DNA from: Berberis thunbergii | Taxonomy: Eukaryota > Streptophyta > Magnoliopsida > Ranunculales > Berberidaceae | Direction: 5' to 3' | Length of the DNA: 64,000 bases | Assembly: GCA_003290165.1 (NCBI GenBank) | Contig: QNQO01001170.1 | Location: 248,001-312,000 of the forward strand | In this document: in pieces, positions 26,401 to 37,659 of the stretch | How positions within the stretch are numbered: the stretch's first letter is position 1 | How the letters are laid out: the number at the start of each line of letters is the position of its first letter | Notes under the pieces: model-generated | Told to the model about the DNA's origin: nothing | The model's input: the letters and a program-made list of their open reading frames with translations, nothing else | Database searches by the model: none | Translations under genes and position numbers: made by a program

Positions 26401-27772
26401 GAATTTAGCAAACTATTGGTTTCTGTGTTTCATGGTTCGCTCGGTCTCAGCTGCATTATAATCTGGAATTTCATGTGGTTTATCAGGTCTTGTTGCAGGA
26501 GCTTTCTTAGTGACTGGTCTGGTTCTTCTCTGTTATGTACTCAGAAAGCGGGCCATTTCCAACAGAAACCGAAATAGCATCAAACTTTTACTATCTGAAG
26601 CTGCTGGCGGCAGTTTCAGTGTCCCATTCTTTACTTATAAAGAAATTGAGAGAGCCACATATAGCTTTTCAGAGAAATATAGGCTAGGAGTTGGTGCGTA
26701 TGGAACAGTTTATGCAGGAAAGCTCCACAATGATGAATGGGTTGCCATAAAAAAGATTAGATATGGAGACAGAGATGGAGTAGGGCAAGTTCTGAATGAA
26801 ATTAAGCTTCTCTCTTCTGTGAGCCATCCTAATCTAGTGCGCCTCTTGGGTTTCTGTTTGGAGAAGGGTGAACAGATCCTTGTTTATGAATTCATGCCAA
26901 ATGGAACTCTTTCTCAGCATTTACAAAGGGAGAGAGGCACAGGTCTCCCTTGGACAATTCGGCTCAACATTGCCACTGAAACTGCTGAAGCTATCGCTCA
27001 CCTACACTCTGCCATCGACCCGCCGATATATCACAGAGATATTAAATCCAGCAATATACTCTTAGACCATAACTACAGCTCAAAAGTGGCAGATTTTGGT
27101 CTTTCAAGACTTGGTATGGCTGATTTATCCTACATCTCAACTGCCCCTCAAGGGACTCCAGGTTATCTTGATCCTCAATACCACCAAAACTTCCATCTTT
27201 CTGATAAAAGTGACGTATATAGTTTTGGGGTAGTTCTTGCGGAGATCATAACTGCATTGAAGGTGGTGGACTTCTCTCGGCCCCAAAATGAGGTGAATTT
27301 GGCTGGCCTCGTGGTAGAAAAAATTGCAAAGGGGTGTCTAGATGAGATAGTAGATCCATTCCTGGAACCAAATAGGGATGCCTGGACCCTTTCATCGATA
27401 CACAAAGTGGCCGAGCTTACATTCAGATGCCTTTCGTTTCATAGGGACATGAGGCCTTCTATGAAGGAAGTGGTCACTGAACTAGAACAGATCAAGCTCA
27501 GTGGATGGGTCCCATTGGAAGAGAATGTCTGCATACCATCATCAGTAGGTTCCTTTTCTTCATCTCCATCCAATGGAATTGAGATGTCAACAGAAATGAA
27601 ACTCAAGAAAGTGGGAACTGAGAGTCGGAAAGTAACTGTGCTGCAGAGAGATGATTGTGTCATTTCAACAAGGGAGGTGAAGGATAGCTCCCCCGTTTCT
27701 GTACAGGACATGTGGTTGAGTGATCAAAGTTCACCTTCATCAAACAGCTTGTTAGGTAATGCAACTATCTGA
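23464..27772 (+). CDS. WAKL14: Wall-associated receptor kinase-like protein, WAKL14 type (3 exons)
   Basis: Exons 23464-24244, 24691-24768 and 26487-27772 total 2145 nt, 714 residues plus stop, with both junctions in frame. The protein is a plasma-membrane receptor-like Ser/Thr kinase with a cell-wall-facing ectodomain. In order: a hydrophobic signal peptide (about residues 14-32), a cysteine-rich GUB_WAK-type pectin-binding region (CNRSCPKN...LPYPFGFSEGC), an EGF-like stretch (CSSCALNANC...CRCLKGYEGDG), one transmembrane segment near 282-304 (GGLVAGAFLVTGLVLLCYV) followed by RKR, and an intact kinase. The kinase has a glycine loop GVGAYG near 354, VAIK lysine 375, HRD with Asp471, DFG with Asp489 and a GTPGYLDPQY activation segment. 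A Ser/Thr-rich tail follows. All catalytic residues are present. A LINE fragment occupies the start of intron 2. Subfamily naming is by resemblance. Confidence 0.92.
24768..25684 (-). mobile_element. LINE ORF1-type insertion in WAKL14 intron 2, with 14-bp target duplication
   Basis: The element lies between identical 14-base copies ggtacattttactt (24768-24781 and 25671-25684). Its 3' end, at the low coordinate, carries an A-rich tail (seen as a T-rich run near 24781-24810) and a 3' region shared with 33285-33410. Upstream on the minus strand are ORF1-like fragments: LVRLKRHFDKYTIKTSPDYK (25230-25290) and KSNRTRKENKRYKK at 24960-25000. No reverse transcriptase is included. The target copy at 24768 contains the splice donor GT of exon 2, so the insertion sits within the first bases of the intron. 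Confidence 0.85.
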
Positions 27773-28499
27773 ATCAAAACCTGCTTTATCTTTGTTAATG
27801 TAAATACGGTATAGTTTGCTACTTTGTTTCTCCTCATTGTGATAAATATCCGGAGATTTACATCGTAGTTATACTTTTTTAGCAGCATGCTCTGTAGTGA
27901 CAAATTGCACTGCATACATGATACATCCAGCCTCTGTCGATCAATTTTGATATTTCTTTCGAATCTTTTGCTTTGTTTTATATGTTTAGCGTAATTTTTT
28001 TTCTTTTTCTGAGTTGAAATAAGTTGTCTATGAATGATAGAATTCTAAGATCTGCATACGTTCATCTCGAATGTTTTCTTCTATTTCTTGCTATTTGTCT
28101 ATGGATTTAAGTTCATGCTTTCATCGTATTCTCTTCTCCCCTAATAATTAGTTATCGCATGGAAACTAGAGAGGGATTAGAGAAGCCCATAGCAGGGCGA
28201 AAGAGCTTACATTTTCAAACAACATATGAGAAAGGAGCAAAGGACAGAATTTGATTAATCCATTTCATTGTTTATTCAGAAAACTTCGTATCAGTAAGTT
28301 CTCTAGAACAGATACTAACAAACACAATAACATGTAACCAGAGTCATACATGTAGCTGATGTAGGTATTTCTCCGATCATTTTGATCACTATATGGGTGC
28401 ACTAATTGCTTTAGATCAGGGAGCGTAAGGTGGAGATGGTCTTCCACATCCAAACTGACAATGGGTTTCATCAGCATAACAAATACCAGACTTTTTACA

Positions 28500-28792
28500 A
28501 CACCAACAATCAGTATACTCAGACTACGCAGAATTGTTTTTCACAAATGCTGCTCGTAGACATTTCTCCCATTTGAGCATGTTTGTAAGCTCCATGCATA
28601 ATCTCTCTGCATGAAATGAAAAAGAAAAAGAAAGTCATGAACTCAATCTTTCGGTTATATCTCACCAGAATAGACTAAGGCATCGATTACGCTTAGATAA
28701 GAGAGAACAATGAACAAGATACATTGATGAAGAGAAAACAAAGCTAGAAATACCAAGACAAACACTGGTGTTCTTGGATTGAACTTGGCCAT
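28500..28792 (-). pseudogene. Candidate secreted cysteine-rich small peptide gene (probably broken)
   Basis: On the minus strand an ATG at 28792 opens a signal-peptide-like frame, MAKFNPRTPVFVLVFLALFS, ending near a GT at 28722-28721. About 110 bases on, after an AG near 28611, a second segment encodes DCWCCKKSGICY then THCQFGC (about 28440-28500). CWCC followed by spaced cysteines resembles plant MEG/ESF1-type secreted peptides. In the most natural frame, an in-frame TAG separates the LKWEKCLRAAF part from the CWCC part. No splice choice I tried gives one open frame. It is therefore called a pseudogene or mis-resolved gene; the family link is by cysteine pattern only. Confidence 0.4.
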
Positions 28793-29764
28793 GGATGAAA
28801 CCTTCAAACTTAATACTAAAAAATTAAAATTTATCTTTTTTGTATTATGTATTTAGTGATGGTTTAGGGAGGTTCTTATACTCTGTCCTGTAATCACTGA
28901 CTTTTGATCTCTCCATTGCCAAAATATATCTTTACAGTAATGGTAATTTTTTTTTGAAAGTTTAGCAAGCATGGCAGAAGATTGATTAATTAATGATAAT
29001 AGGTATCATGTTATGAAGTTGTTAAGACATACCACTATACAAAATTGATTGTGAAAGATTTGAAGTGATCGATTACGAGAGCTCGAGATTGTTTCTTATT
29101 ATGACTGATTTAGGCAATTGGTATCTTCAATTTGTTAAATTGTCAACTTCTCTAAAAGCTTAGAGATGACATATCTTGCATATATCAAAGTCGGGGTCTA
29201 CAGACCGGTGAAGTGGACTTCTATTTTCAATATCATTAACCATTTTTTTTTTAAATCCTCTTGATTATCGATTTGGCTATAAGGGTTTCGTTGCCAAATT
29301 ACAAGTAGAAAGTTATGGATGATGAGATGATGACTGCTTGCTGAGCTTATATATAGTGTTTTCATCGTTGTCCTCGTGTTCCTTTTCCTCTATTTCTTTA
29401 TTTTTTAATCTATTTTTATTTATGTTTCTTAGCATTACCTTCAATACTTTATTTTAGATTGGGTCCTTGATGGTGAAATGTTCATCAATGGCTATTTGAT
29501 TCAAACAAACAATAGATAATAATACAAGTCTAGTTGGACAAATTAAACCTTAGACCCTGAATCATCATGAATGGAAAGTGACCAAAATAATTGAAGTACA
29601 CATCGATAAAATTATTTATTCTAGCTATATAGAGCCATGGAACACATGCCATAAAACTGTAAATGACAGACAAATTTTTTTTTAATCAAATTGGGATGTT
29701 GACACATTTTATTCATTTAAAAATTTACGCCCGAAGGCTATATGATTGACCATATAGATTAAGG

Positions 29765-30235
29765 GTCTTAACTATTATGGCTTAGAGGATCCAAAGGATG
29801 ACACATTCAATTTATTAGGTATTAGTAAAATGACTTTATAGTCGAGATATCTCATATTTTAGGTTTTCCGATGTAAACACCCATCGTCATCCAAATCTAT
29901 ATAACAATATGTATGAAAACAAAATGCTTCACAGAGTTGATTTAAATTTACAGTAGGGTCGTACAAAATTAGATTTGTCAAAGATATTTATATCACTGTT
30001 ATTAATAAGTTATCTTACCACGTAGACAATCAATCCACTCAATAGTTCCGCATTTTATGCAACCTTATATCATGGTTATTATAGTTGACAAAACAAAAAA
30101 TAGTACAAAATTTATTAATTTCACCCACTTCACAACTAGCCCCACCACCCAACTCAAGCAAAACATAGTGAAACATTTCACATGCACTCATCACTCTTTG
30201 TGAGATGATTTCTCTGCTCTCAGAGCCCCCCACAT
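29765..30235. repeat. Y block, copy 1 of 3
   Basis: This non-coding AT-rich block recurs at 32521-32950 and 40222-40664 in the same orientation. Its landmarks are 'ggcttagaggatccaaag', 'catcgtcatccaaatc' and 'agccccaccacccaactc'. The third copy lacks about 45 bases near its end. In this copy Y is joined directly to LINE ORF1 sequence, an arrangement not found in unit 2. Confidence 0.85.
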
Positions 30236-30295
30236 TATACAATGTACAAGAGGAAATATATAAACAAACTCTCACAAGAAAGAGTATTTACCATT

Positions 30296-30900
30296 ACAAG
30301 ACTAAATTATAGACAAAATTATCCTTTGTACCGTTGTTTGTTTTCAAAGGTCTATTGGATCTTCGAGGGCAGAGGCTAAAGTCTTTGGTGTAGACATTAG
30401 GAATTTTTTTTGCAACCGATTCTATAATCACTTCATCACTAGAGAGGTTTGGCTCATGCTTTTCTTCAGAAGCTAGACAATTTCCTTGTCTCAACTTAAT
30501 GCCTGTGCGGTTTTTGACCTCTTTCAATGCATCTTTTACCTACATGCATTCTGCTATCACTGCATCCCTGCCACGTTCCGCAATCGCTTCTTGAGTTGCC
30601 AAGAGAACTTCATTTCCCTTATCGTATTCACATATCATCATTAAGGCACTTTCAATCTTAGCAAGAGAGACTTTGTCTGTCAATACATTTAGTTCTTCTT
30701 GGGTGAGATCTTTTACATTGTGTTGGACTAATCTATTAATAAAGCATTGGTACAGTCTTTATTCACACTTGACTTATTGAGAGCTAGCATACTGTTGACT
30801 TTTCCGACTACATCTTTCTCAATTGAGTTGGGTGCAATTTCATTTGAATGTTGACTTCCCTTGTTTATACTGGATTCTTCGTCGTTCTAGTATTTAAACA
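30296..30900 (-). pseudogene. LINE ORF1 C-terminal fragment (unit 1)
   Basis: The minus strand encodes broken pieces: TQEELNVLTDKVSLAKIES, then AIAERGRDAVIAECM, then the 77-residue frame ending CPRRSNRPLKTNNGT (30294-30527). The 'GRDAV-AE' motif and the terminal 'PRRS-R' motif match the ORF1-type protein at 60123-60824, placing it in the same LINE family. It is duplicated at about 34902-35500. No reverse transcriptase is present. Confidence 0.75.
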
Positions 30901-31078
30901 CTGGTTGTTGAAGCAAGGTTGTCATTTGGCAACTTTGTTTTGTTTACTGAAGCACCAAAAATGGTGATGGGAGATATAATAGATAAATACTATTTGCATT
31001 TCTATATACAACACATATAAAATGCCGACAATTTTTGCGGAGCATGGTGCCACACTAATCAAAATTTTAAGAGCCTTG

Positions 31079-31218
31079 CTAGAGAGCCAAGCTCACAACG
31101 CTAGGCCCGCGCCAAGTCGGCACATCACCATTCATCATTCTAGATGCTGAAAATGAGTCAATCTTTAAGATGATGGACGGTGATTGGCCGGCCAGGCGCT
31201 ATCGACCTGGCTCTCTAG
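31079..31218. repeat. 140-bp MITE with ctagagagcc termini, copy 1
   Basis: The ends are ctagagagccaagctc and, in reverse complement, ctagagagccagg. The inside is GC-rich and partly self-complementary (catcaccattcatcat / gatgatggacggtgat), so it could fold into a hairpin. Two relatives lie at 39861-39999 and 44149-44291. There is no coding capacity. Confidence 0.75.
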
Positions 31219-31243
31219 AATTAGGGAAATTTTAATGGAAACA

Positions 31244-32380
31244 TGTTAGAGAATAGAAGTCAATACATCCTATTGTTAGGAAAATATCTTTCAGTATTAG
31301 GAAATACATCCTATTGTTAGGAAAATATATTTTAGCATATTGTGTTGCAAGTTTTATGGGGTTAGAAGTTTTATGGGGTTAGGAAACTTTCTGATGGCTA
31401 GTGATTTGTTTCCTAAGTTTGGTTATATTTCTTATTGTATTTTGGTTTCCTAAGTTTGTTAGGTTTTCTATTTCTATTAGGTTATGTCAAAGTTAGCTCT
31501 ATATAAGCTTGTATTCTATTCAATGAATAGAGAACAATATTTTCAATACAATTCTTTACATGGTATCAGAGCTACTTTCTTTGGTGACCTAAGACTCTGG
31601 AGATTCAAGCTCTTCCCCGCCTCTGACGACTATGCAAGAGGCGGGGGAGGGATGACAGCAGGAGAAACATCTTCGACAACAAAGTTCAACTAAATTGAAG
31701 GGAAATTGCACTCTACAACAACTTCATGCATATCAGCAACACGCCGCCAACCTGCAATTCAATCAAGGAAGGAGGGCCAACAATACCAAAATATGTGTTG
31801 TCTCGAATTGAGCAATACCAAATTCTATGTTGTCTCGAATTGAGCAATACCACTCAAATTGAGCAATACCAAAATCTATGTTGTCTCGACTTGAGCAATA
31901 CCACTCGAATTGAGCAATACCAAAATCTGTGTTGTCTCGACTTGAGCAATACCACTCGAATTGAGCAATACCAGGACTTGTCCAGATTCGACGATAATGA
32001 TTTCATCACCAAATAGGACTTCAAAGTTTCCTCCAAGCTGCACATTTCGTCTGCATCTACATGTCCAGCTTGCGGGGGGTGTTAGAGAATAGAAGTCAAT
32101 ACATCCTATTGTTAGGAAAATATCTTTCAGTATTAGGAAATACATCTTATTGTTAGGAAAATATATTTTAGCATATTGTGTTGCAAGTTTTATGGGGTTA
32201 GGAAACTTTCTGATGGCTAGTGATTTGTTTCCTAAGTTTGGTTAGATTTCCTATTGTATTTTGGTTTTCTAAGTTTGTTAGGTTTTCTATTTCTATTAGG
32301 TTATGTCAAAGTTAGCTCTATATAAGCTTGTATTCTATTTCAATGAAGAGAGAACAATATTTTCAATACAATTCTTTACA
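31244..32380 (+). mobile_element. Pol-less LTR retrotransposon (1.1 kb, TRIM/SMART-like)
   Basis: The LTRs, 31244-31560 and 32080-32380, start tgttagagaatag and end ttctttaca. They are nearly identical apart from a small duplication in the left copy and scattered changes. A primer-binding site tggtatcagagc follows directly at 31561-31572, and a G-rich polypurine tract (gcggggggtg) precedes the right LTR. A 5-bp target duplication, aaaca, lies at 31239-31243 and 32381-32385. The 519-base interior has no gag or pol; it holds a tandem repeat. The other unit of the duplication retains the empty site near 40016-40030. It must be mobilised by proteins in trans. Confidence 0.93.
31780..31975 (+). 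repeat. 51-bp tandem repeat inside the pol-less LTR element
   Basis: About three and a half copies of a unit containing 'cgaattgagcaatacc' and 'atgttgtctcgac' lie head-to-tail. Read in one frame they give a 17-residue repeat (IEQYQNLCCLDLSNTTR). Because the unit is a multiple of three, the frame stays open through 31726-32016, but this is most simply a by-product of the repeat and not evidence for a protein. Confidence 0.8.
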
Positions 32381-33242
32381 AAACATGTGTTAATTTGAAT
32401 TTTCTATTCGTTTTATATTAATATTTGTTCGCTGAAAGTCTTTGTCCTATGGAATCCAAAGTTAAAAAGCGTATAACTTTATTGTAAGATGTACTAGCGA
32501 TCTTAGAAAGTCTAGGTTAAAGGTCTTAACTATTATGGCTTAGAGGATCCAAAGCATGACACATTCAATTTATTAGGTATTAGTAAAATGACTTTATAGT
32601 CGAGATATCTCATATTTTAGGTTTTCCGATGTAAACACCCATCGTCATCCAAATCTATATAACAATAGGTATGAAAACAAAATGCTTCACAGAGTTGATT
32701 TAAATTTACAGTAGGGTCGTACAAAATTAGATTTGTCAAAAATATTTATATCACTCTTATTAATAAGTTATCTTACCGCGTAGACAATCAATCCACTAAA
32801 TATTTCCGCATTTTATGCAACCTTATATCATGGTCATTATAGTTGACAAAACAAAAATAGTACAAAATTTATTAATTTCACCCACTTCACAACTAGCCCC
32901 ACCACCCAACTCAAGCAAAACACAGTGAAACATTTCACATGCACTCATCACTCCTTGTGTTCCCTTTCCTCTATTTCTTTATTTTTTTTATCTATTTTTA
33001 TTTATATTTCTTCGCATTACCTTCAATACTTTATTTTAGATTGGGTCCTTGATGGTGAAATGCTCATCAATGGCTATTTGATTCAAACAAACAAAAGATA
33101 ATAATACAAGTCTAGTTGGACAAATTAAACCTTAGACCCTGAATCATCATGAATGGAAAGTGACCAAAATAATTGAAGTACACGTCGATAAAATTATTTA
33201 TTCTAGCTATATAGAGCCATGGAACACATGCCATAAAACTGT

Positions 33243-34501
33243 AAATGACAGGCACTTTTAAAATTTTTTTTTTTTAATTTTATTTTAATAAAATTGGGAT
33301 GTTGACCCATTTTATTCATTTAAAAATCTACGCCCGAAGGCTATATGACTGACCCTATAGGGATAACTAAAAAAACGAAATTCACCAATACAAGCTTAGA
33401 CAATAACTCAGTCTTTGTACCTTTTATTTTCTTTCCTTGTTCTATTGGATTTTCGAGGACAAATGCTGATATTTTTGGTGTGACGCCTCTTATTCATCTT
33501 TCCGTCTGACATAGCCCCTAAATCCAAATCACTGATTGCTGTCTGTGGACCTAGCTCAGATTTTGAGTTAACTTCATCACTATCCTCGCTAGTACTTTCG
33601 AGTGAATCGAGATTCAATTTGGGCGGTCGAAGTAGCCTATTTTCTCTGAACAAAGATATAGCCTTATTCAAGTTGTCTCCGACTCTTTTATAATCCGGGG
33701 AAGTTGTGATAACGTATTTGTCAAAATGTCTCTTTAACCTGACTAAATACTGAAAGTCATCATCCGAGGGTTTCTGCACTTGCTGACCCTGCATAGCATC
33801 CCCTATCTCTATGCTACTAGCACCCAGGTGCCCCCCATATGAGTAACGGAAACCAATTGTGTCGACTGAATTCCAACATCTCCGGGTTCAATATGATGTT
33901 CTCCATTTGGCCTAGAACTACTAACTGCGAGCACTGGAAAGGACCCTGCATTTTCTACTTTGAGTGGTGCCTGCTCTGAACGTGGCGAACTGAGGACACA
34001 CCCTGTTTCTATCGCAACGTCCCCTGTATTGGTGAAATGGACTCTGTTTTAGAACCAGAGTGGCCAATCTCTTCACTCCCTGGATTGTCAACGTGTTGCA
34101 TCCCTGGAGCCTCTCGCTGTGGCGACATGATCATGTTTGCTCGCTGAAGACCTGGAACATCCTGCCCAATCGAAACAGCTCCAGTCGAAACACTGGCTGC
34201 TCCTCGCGACGCTGACAGTTGAAGAACTATAGGACTGCTATTATTGTATATGTTCGTGTCGTTCAAACGACTCCTCAGCGCCCCTGAATTGACCGCATCC
34301 TCCTGATTTAATGTCATTGCTTGTTTTCCACATACATTTTCAATCTCCAAAGCTGTATACCCTGCCTCAAGTAAGCATTCCTCCGTAGTTTCTGGAACAA
34401 CCTCGGCAATATCATGAGCCGTTTCCTTCCCAACCAATTGTTTATCCACTTGATCACACACCACTTCCTCAACATCCTCCGTTAATGGCGCAAAATGACA
34501 G
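33243..34501 (-). mobile_element. LINE-derived ORF1-only insertion with 9-bp target duplication
   Basis: The flanks aaatgacag at 33243-33251 and 34493-34501 are the target duplication. An A-rich tail (T-run near 33262-33280 on the plus strand) is at the 3' end of the minus-strand element. It carries two ORF1-type frames: 34464-34009 (with TEECLLEAGYTALEIENV) and 33794-33408 (with LVRLKRHFDKYVITTSPDYK and a KSNRTRKENKRYKD end). The first matches the 59870-60000 region of the plus-strand element, the second matches the insertion in WAKL14 intron 2. No endonuclease or reverse transcriptase is encoded. Confidence 0.85.
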
Positions 34502-34728
34502 ATAATTCAACACACAACTAAGCTGAAACATAGTTTTGCAGTTTTGTAGGGTTCATCAATCTTTTCGACTAAGATTTGCTTCTAATCTTAACAGGTTTTT
34601 GTACTAGTCTTGGTGTCAGATTTTTTGACACTGCTGTTGATTTACACCAGAACATATTGTATTATCAATTTAGTACATATCTTAATGCCATCAGTTGATG
34701 AACCTAAACCTGCGACGATAACTTGATA

Positions 34729-35655
34729 CTTTTTTTTTTTTGGAAAGCGAGCGGGGGTTATTTAGGATCCCCAAACCTAGATAAAATAAATCGAATTATG
34801 ATCTCTGAGAATAGACCTTTTTTGTGCTATCCTCATATACAATGTACACGAGAAAATATATAAATAAAGTCTCACAAGAGAGAGTATTTACCATTACAAG
34901 CCTAAATTATAGACAAAATTATCCTTTTGTACCGTTTGTTTGCTTTCAAAGGTTTATTGGATCTTCGAGGGCAGAGGCTAACGTCTTTGGTGTAGGCATT
35001 AGGAAATTTTTTTTTTGCAACCGATTCTATAATCACATCATCACTAGAGAGGTTTGGCTCATGCTCTTCTTCAGAAGCTTGACAATTTCCTTGTCTCAAC
35101 TTACTGCTTGTGCGGTTTTTGACCTCTTTCAATGCATGTTTTACCTACATGCATTCTGCTATCACTGCATCCCTGCCACGTTCCGCAATCGCTTCTTGAG
35201 TTGCCAAGAGAACTTAATTTCCCTTATCGTATTCATATATCATCATTAAGGCACTTTCAATCTCAGCAAGAGAGACTTTGTCTGTCAATACATTTAGTTC
35301 TTCTTTGGTGAGATCTTTTACATTGTGTTTGACTAATCTATTAATAAAGCATTGGTATGGTCTTTATTCGCACTTGACTTATTGAGAGCTAGCATACTGT
35401 TGACTTTCCCGACTACATCTTCCTCAATTGAGTTGGGTGCAATTTCATTTGAATGCTGACTTCCCTTGTTTATACTGGATTCTTCGTCGTTCTAGTATTT
35501 AAACACTGGTTGTTGAAGCAAGGTTGTCATTTGGCAACTTTGTTTTGTTTACTGAAGCACCCAAAATGGTGATGGGAGATATAATAGATAAATACTATTT
35601 GCATTTCTATATACAACACATATAAAATGCCGACAATTTTTGCGGAGCATGGTGC
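34729..35655 (-). mobile_element. LINE 3' end with ORF1 C-terminal fragment (unit 2)
   Basis: A poly-A tail (T-run at 34729-34740 on the plus strand) follows a 3' motif, on the minus strand ggatcctaaataaccc, that is shared with 61230-61260. ORF1 C-terminal frame 35132-34902 ends CPRRSNKPLKANKRYK. Further upstream are the same broken GRDAV-containing pieces as in unit 1. The 5' part of this duplicated block was later split by the copia insertion at 35661. Confidence 0.75.
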
Positions 35656-35660
35656 CACAC

Positions 35661-35899
35661 TGTTAGAATTCTCTTGAAGACAAATTGTATTTCATTACTT
35701 GATGATACAAAGTGTGAATACATTACATGTATTTATATAGACTGCAATGTAGAGCTGGTTGTCAAGAGAGAGTAACAGACTAACAACTCATCTTAACAAA
35801 CTAAACTAACAGACTCTGGACCAGCTCATTGGCACACATTGACAGCTTAACAAACTAGCTCATGAACTAACTACTAGCTAATACTACTTAGGCTTAACA
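35661..35899 (-). repeat. Copia element 1, 3' LTR
   Basis: It starts tgttagaattctcttgaaga on the plus strand and ends taggcttaaca, so in the element's own orientation it runs TGTTAAGCC...TTCTAACA. A TATA-like tctatataaata lies inside on the minus strand, consistent with an LTR promoter. It is followed (plus-strand side) by the polypurine tract. Confidence 0.95.
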
Positions 35900-37576
35900 T
35901 CCCCCTTCAAACTAAGCGCAGATATATCAACTACACTTAGTTTGTCACGAAGCTTCAAAAATCTGGACTTCCCAAGAGCTTTAGTGAAAATGTCAGCAAT
36001 TTGATCAAGAGCAGAAATGTGATGAACTTGGACAAGTCTCCTAGCAACCTTCTCTCGTACAAAGTAAAGATCCAATTCAAGATGCTTGGTTCTAGAGTGA
36101 AGAATAGGATTCGCACTAAGCATTACAACACTATTATTATCACACCAGATAGTAGGAGGGCTAGAGCAAAGGTGTAGTTCAGACATTAGAGATTGAAGCC
36201 AAGTTAATTCAGCTGTAACTGCAGCAAGGCTCCTGTATTCAGCTTCAGTAATACTCCTTGAGATAGTACTCTGCTTCTTTGAAGACCAAGAGATTAGATT
36301 GGCACCTAAAAACACACAGTAACCAGAAGTGGATCTGCTGCCTATAGGATCATATGCCCAATCAGCATCACAGTACCCAGTCCATTTGAAAGAAGGGGAT
36401 GAGACCAGCAGTGGGTGTAGCTTTGAGATACCTCAAAATTCTCTTGACTACTCTCCAGTGGGATTCAAGAGGATGTTGCATGAATTGACACACCTTATTT
36501 ACTGAGTAAGACAATTCAGGCCTTGTGATTGTAACGTATTGTAGAGCACCAACCAAACTCCTATATAAGTGAACATCAGCAACTGGATCACTGCCAGTGT
36601 CGTAGAGTTTTTCCCCACCACTCATGGGAGTGGATAAACCATTAGCAAATTGCATTTTAGCTCTACACAATAGATCATTAATGTACTTAGTTTGAGACAA
36701 GAACAAGCCATTAGAAGTTTGTTGAACCTGAATTCCAAGGAAGTAGTGAGCAAGACCAAGATCTCTTAATGCAAACTGATCATTTAGCTGCTGAATAACC
36801 TGTGAAACCTCTTTGGAACTGGAACCAGTAATCAAGATATGATCAACATAAACCAGAAGAAAGATAGGAGAAGGAGAGTGTCGTATGAAAAGGGAGGTAT
36901 CTGACTTAGAAGGAACAAATCCAAAGAGATGAAGAGTGTGTCTCAGCTTTTCAAACCATGCTCGAGGAGCCTGCTTCAGACCATACAAGGCTTTGTGTAG
37001 TTTGCACACAGCATGGGGACGTGAAGAATCAGTAAATCCAGGGGGTTGCATCATGTAAACATCTTCTTGTAAATCTCCATTAAGGAAGGCATTGTTAACA
37101 TCAAGTTGAAACACAGACCAACCATAAGTAATGGCTATTGTGAAGACAACTCGAATAGTAGTAGGTTTCACCACTGGACTAAAAGTTTCAGCATAATCGA
37201 ATCCTGCTGCTTGTTCAAACCCTCGAGCCACCAATCTAGCCTTATATCGATGAACAGACCCATCAGCATTTTGCTTAACTTTAAACAACCATTTGCAACC
37301 AACTATAGCTCTGTGTGGAGGAGGATCAACAAGTGTCCAAGTGTTGTTTCTTAGAAGAGCACCATATTCATTTTGCATAGCTGGGGCCCAATGAGGGGTA
37401 TCAAGCGCTTCACGCAAGCTCACAGGTTCAGAGGAGGCCAGATAGACCTTAGGTTTGTAGATGCCTGCCTTATACCTAGTAATCATCGTATGACTAGGAG
37501 CAATAGGATGAGGAGGACTAGACACTGACCTGACTTGAGGACTGTCATTAGGAAAAGGACTGGAAGCAGAGCTAGA
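35884..37576 (-). pseudogene. Copia reverse transcriptase and RNase H region (correct orientation)
   Basis: Frames 37660-36368 and 36315-35884 encode the linker MITRYKAGIYKPK, the RT with CKWLFKVKQNADGS, the QLDVNNAFLNGDL block and the catalytic block LLVYVDHILITG, where the usual Tyr-Val-Asp-Asp reads YVDH, so one catalytic aspartate is replaced. RNase H follows (SWSSKKQSTISRS, EAEYRSLA, then the DIFTKAL tail), with a frame break near 36316-36367. Residues upstream of the linker in the long frame are antisense to an inverted RT fragment and are not genuine. Confidence 0.9.
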
Positions 37577-37655
37577 GACAGAGCTATAGTTGGTTGCAAA
37601 TGGTTGTTTAAAGTTAAGCAAAATGCTGATGTGTCTGTTCATCGATATAAGGCTA
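37234..37655. repeat. 78-bp inverted repeat at the copia inversion junction
   Basis: The arm at 37234-37312 (part of RT on the minus strand) is present again as reverse complement at 37577-37655, with one or two mismatches. The 264 bases between them hold the RT N-terminal linker. The right arm is fused at 37656 to gag C-terminal sequence. This structure marks where the DNA switched strand. Confidence 0.9.
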
Positions 37656-37659
37656 GACA

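Larger units (their letters stand above)
29376..32956. repeat. Tandem duplication unit 1 of the transposon complex
   Basis: Blocks in order: X (29376-29680, 'gtgttcc...ctgtaaatgacag'), a short LINE 3' end (29690-29755), Y (29765-30235), LINE ORF1 C-terminal region (about 30240-31040), a MITE (31079-31218), an LTR element (31244-32380), Z (32386-32520) and a second Y (32521-32950). Unit 2, starting at 32957, repeats X, LINE, ORF1 region, MITE, Z and Y in the same order. Both X blocks begin at 'gtgttcc', marking the duplication junction. Copies differ by scattered substitutions and small indels. Confidence 0.8.

Noticed and set aside
31726..32016. 97-codon repeat protein inside the pol-less LTR element
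   Set aside because: The frame is open because the DNA repeat unit is 51 bases; no start context, domain or relative supports a protein.
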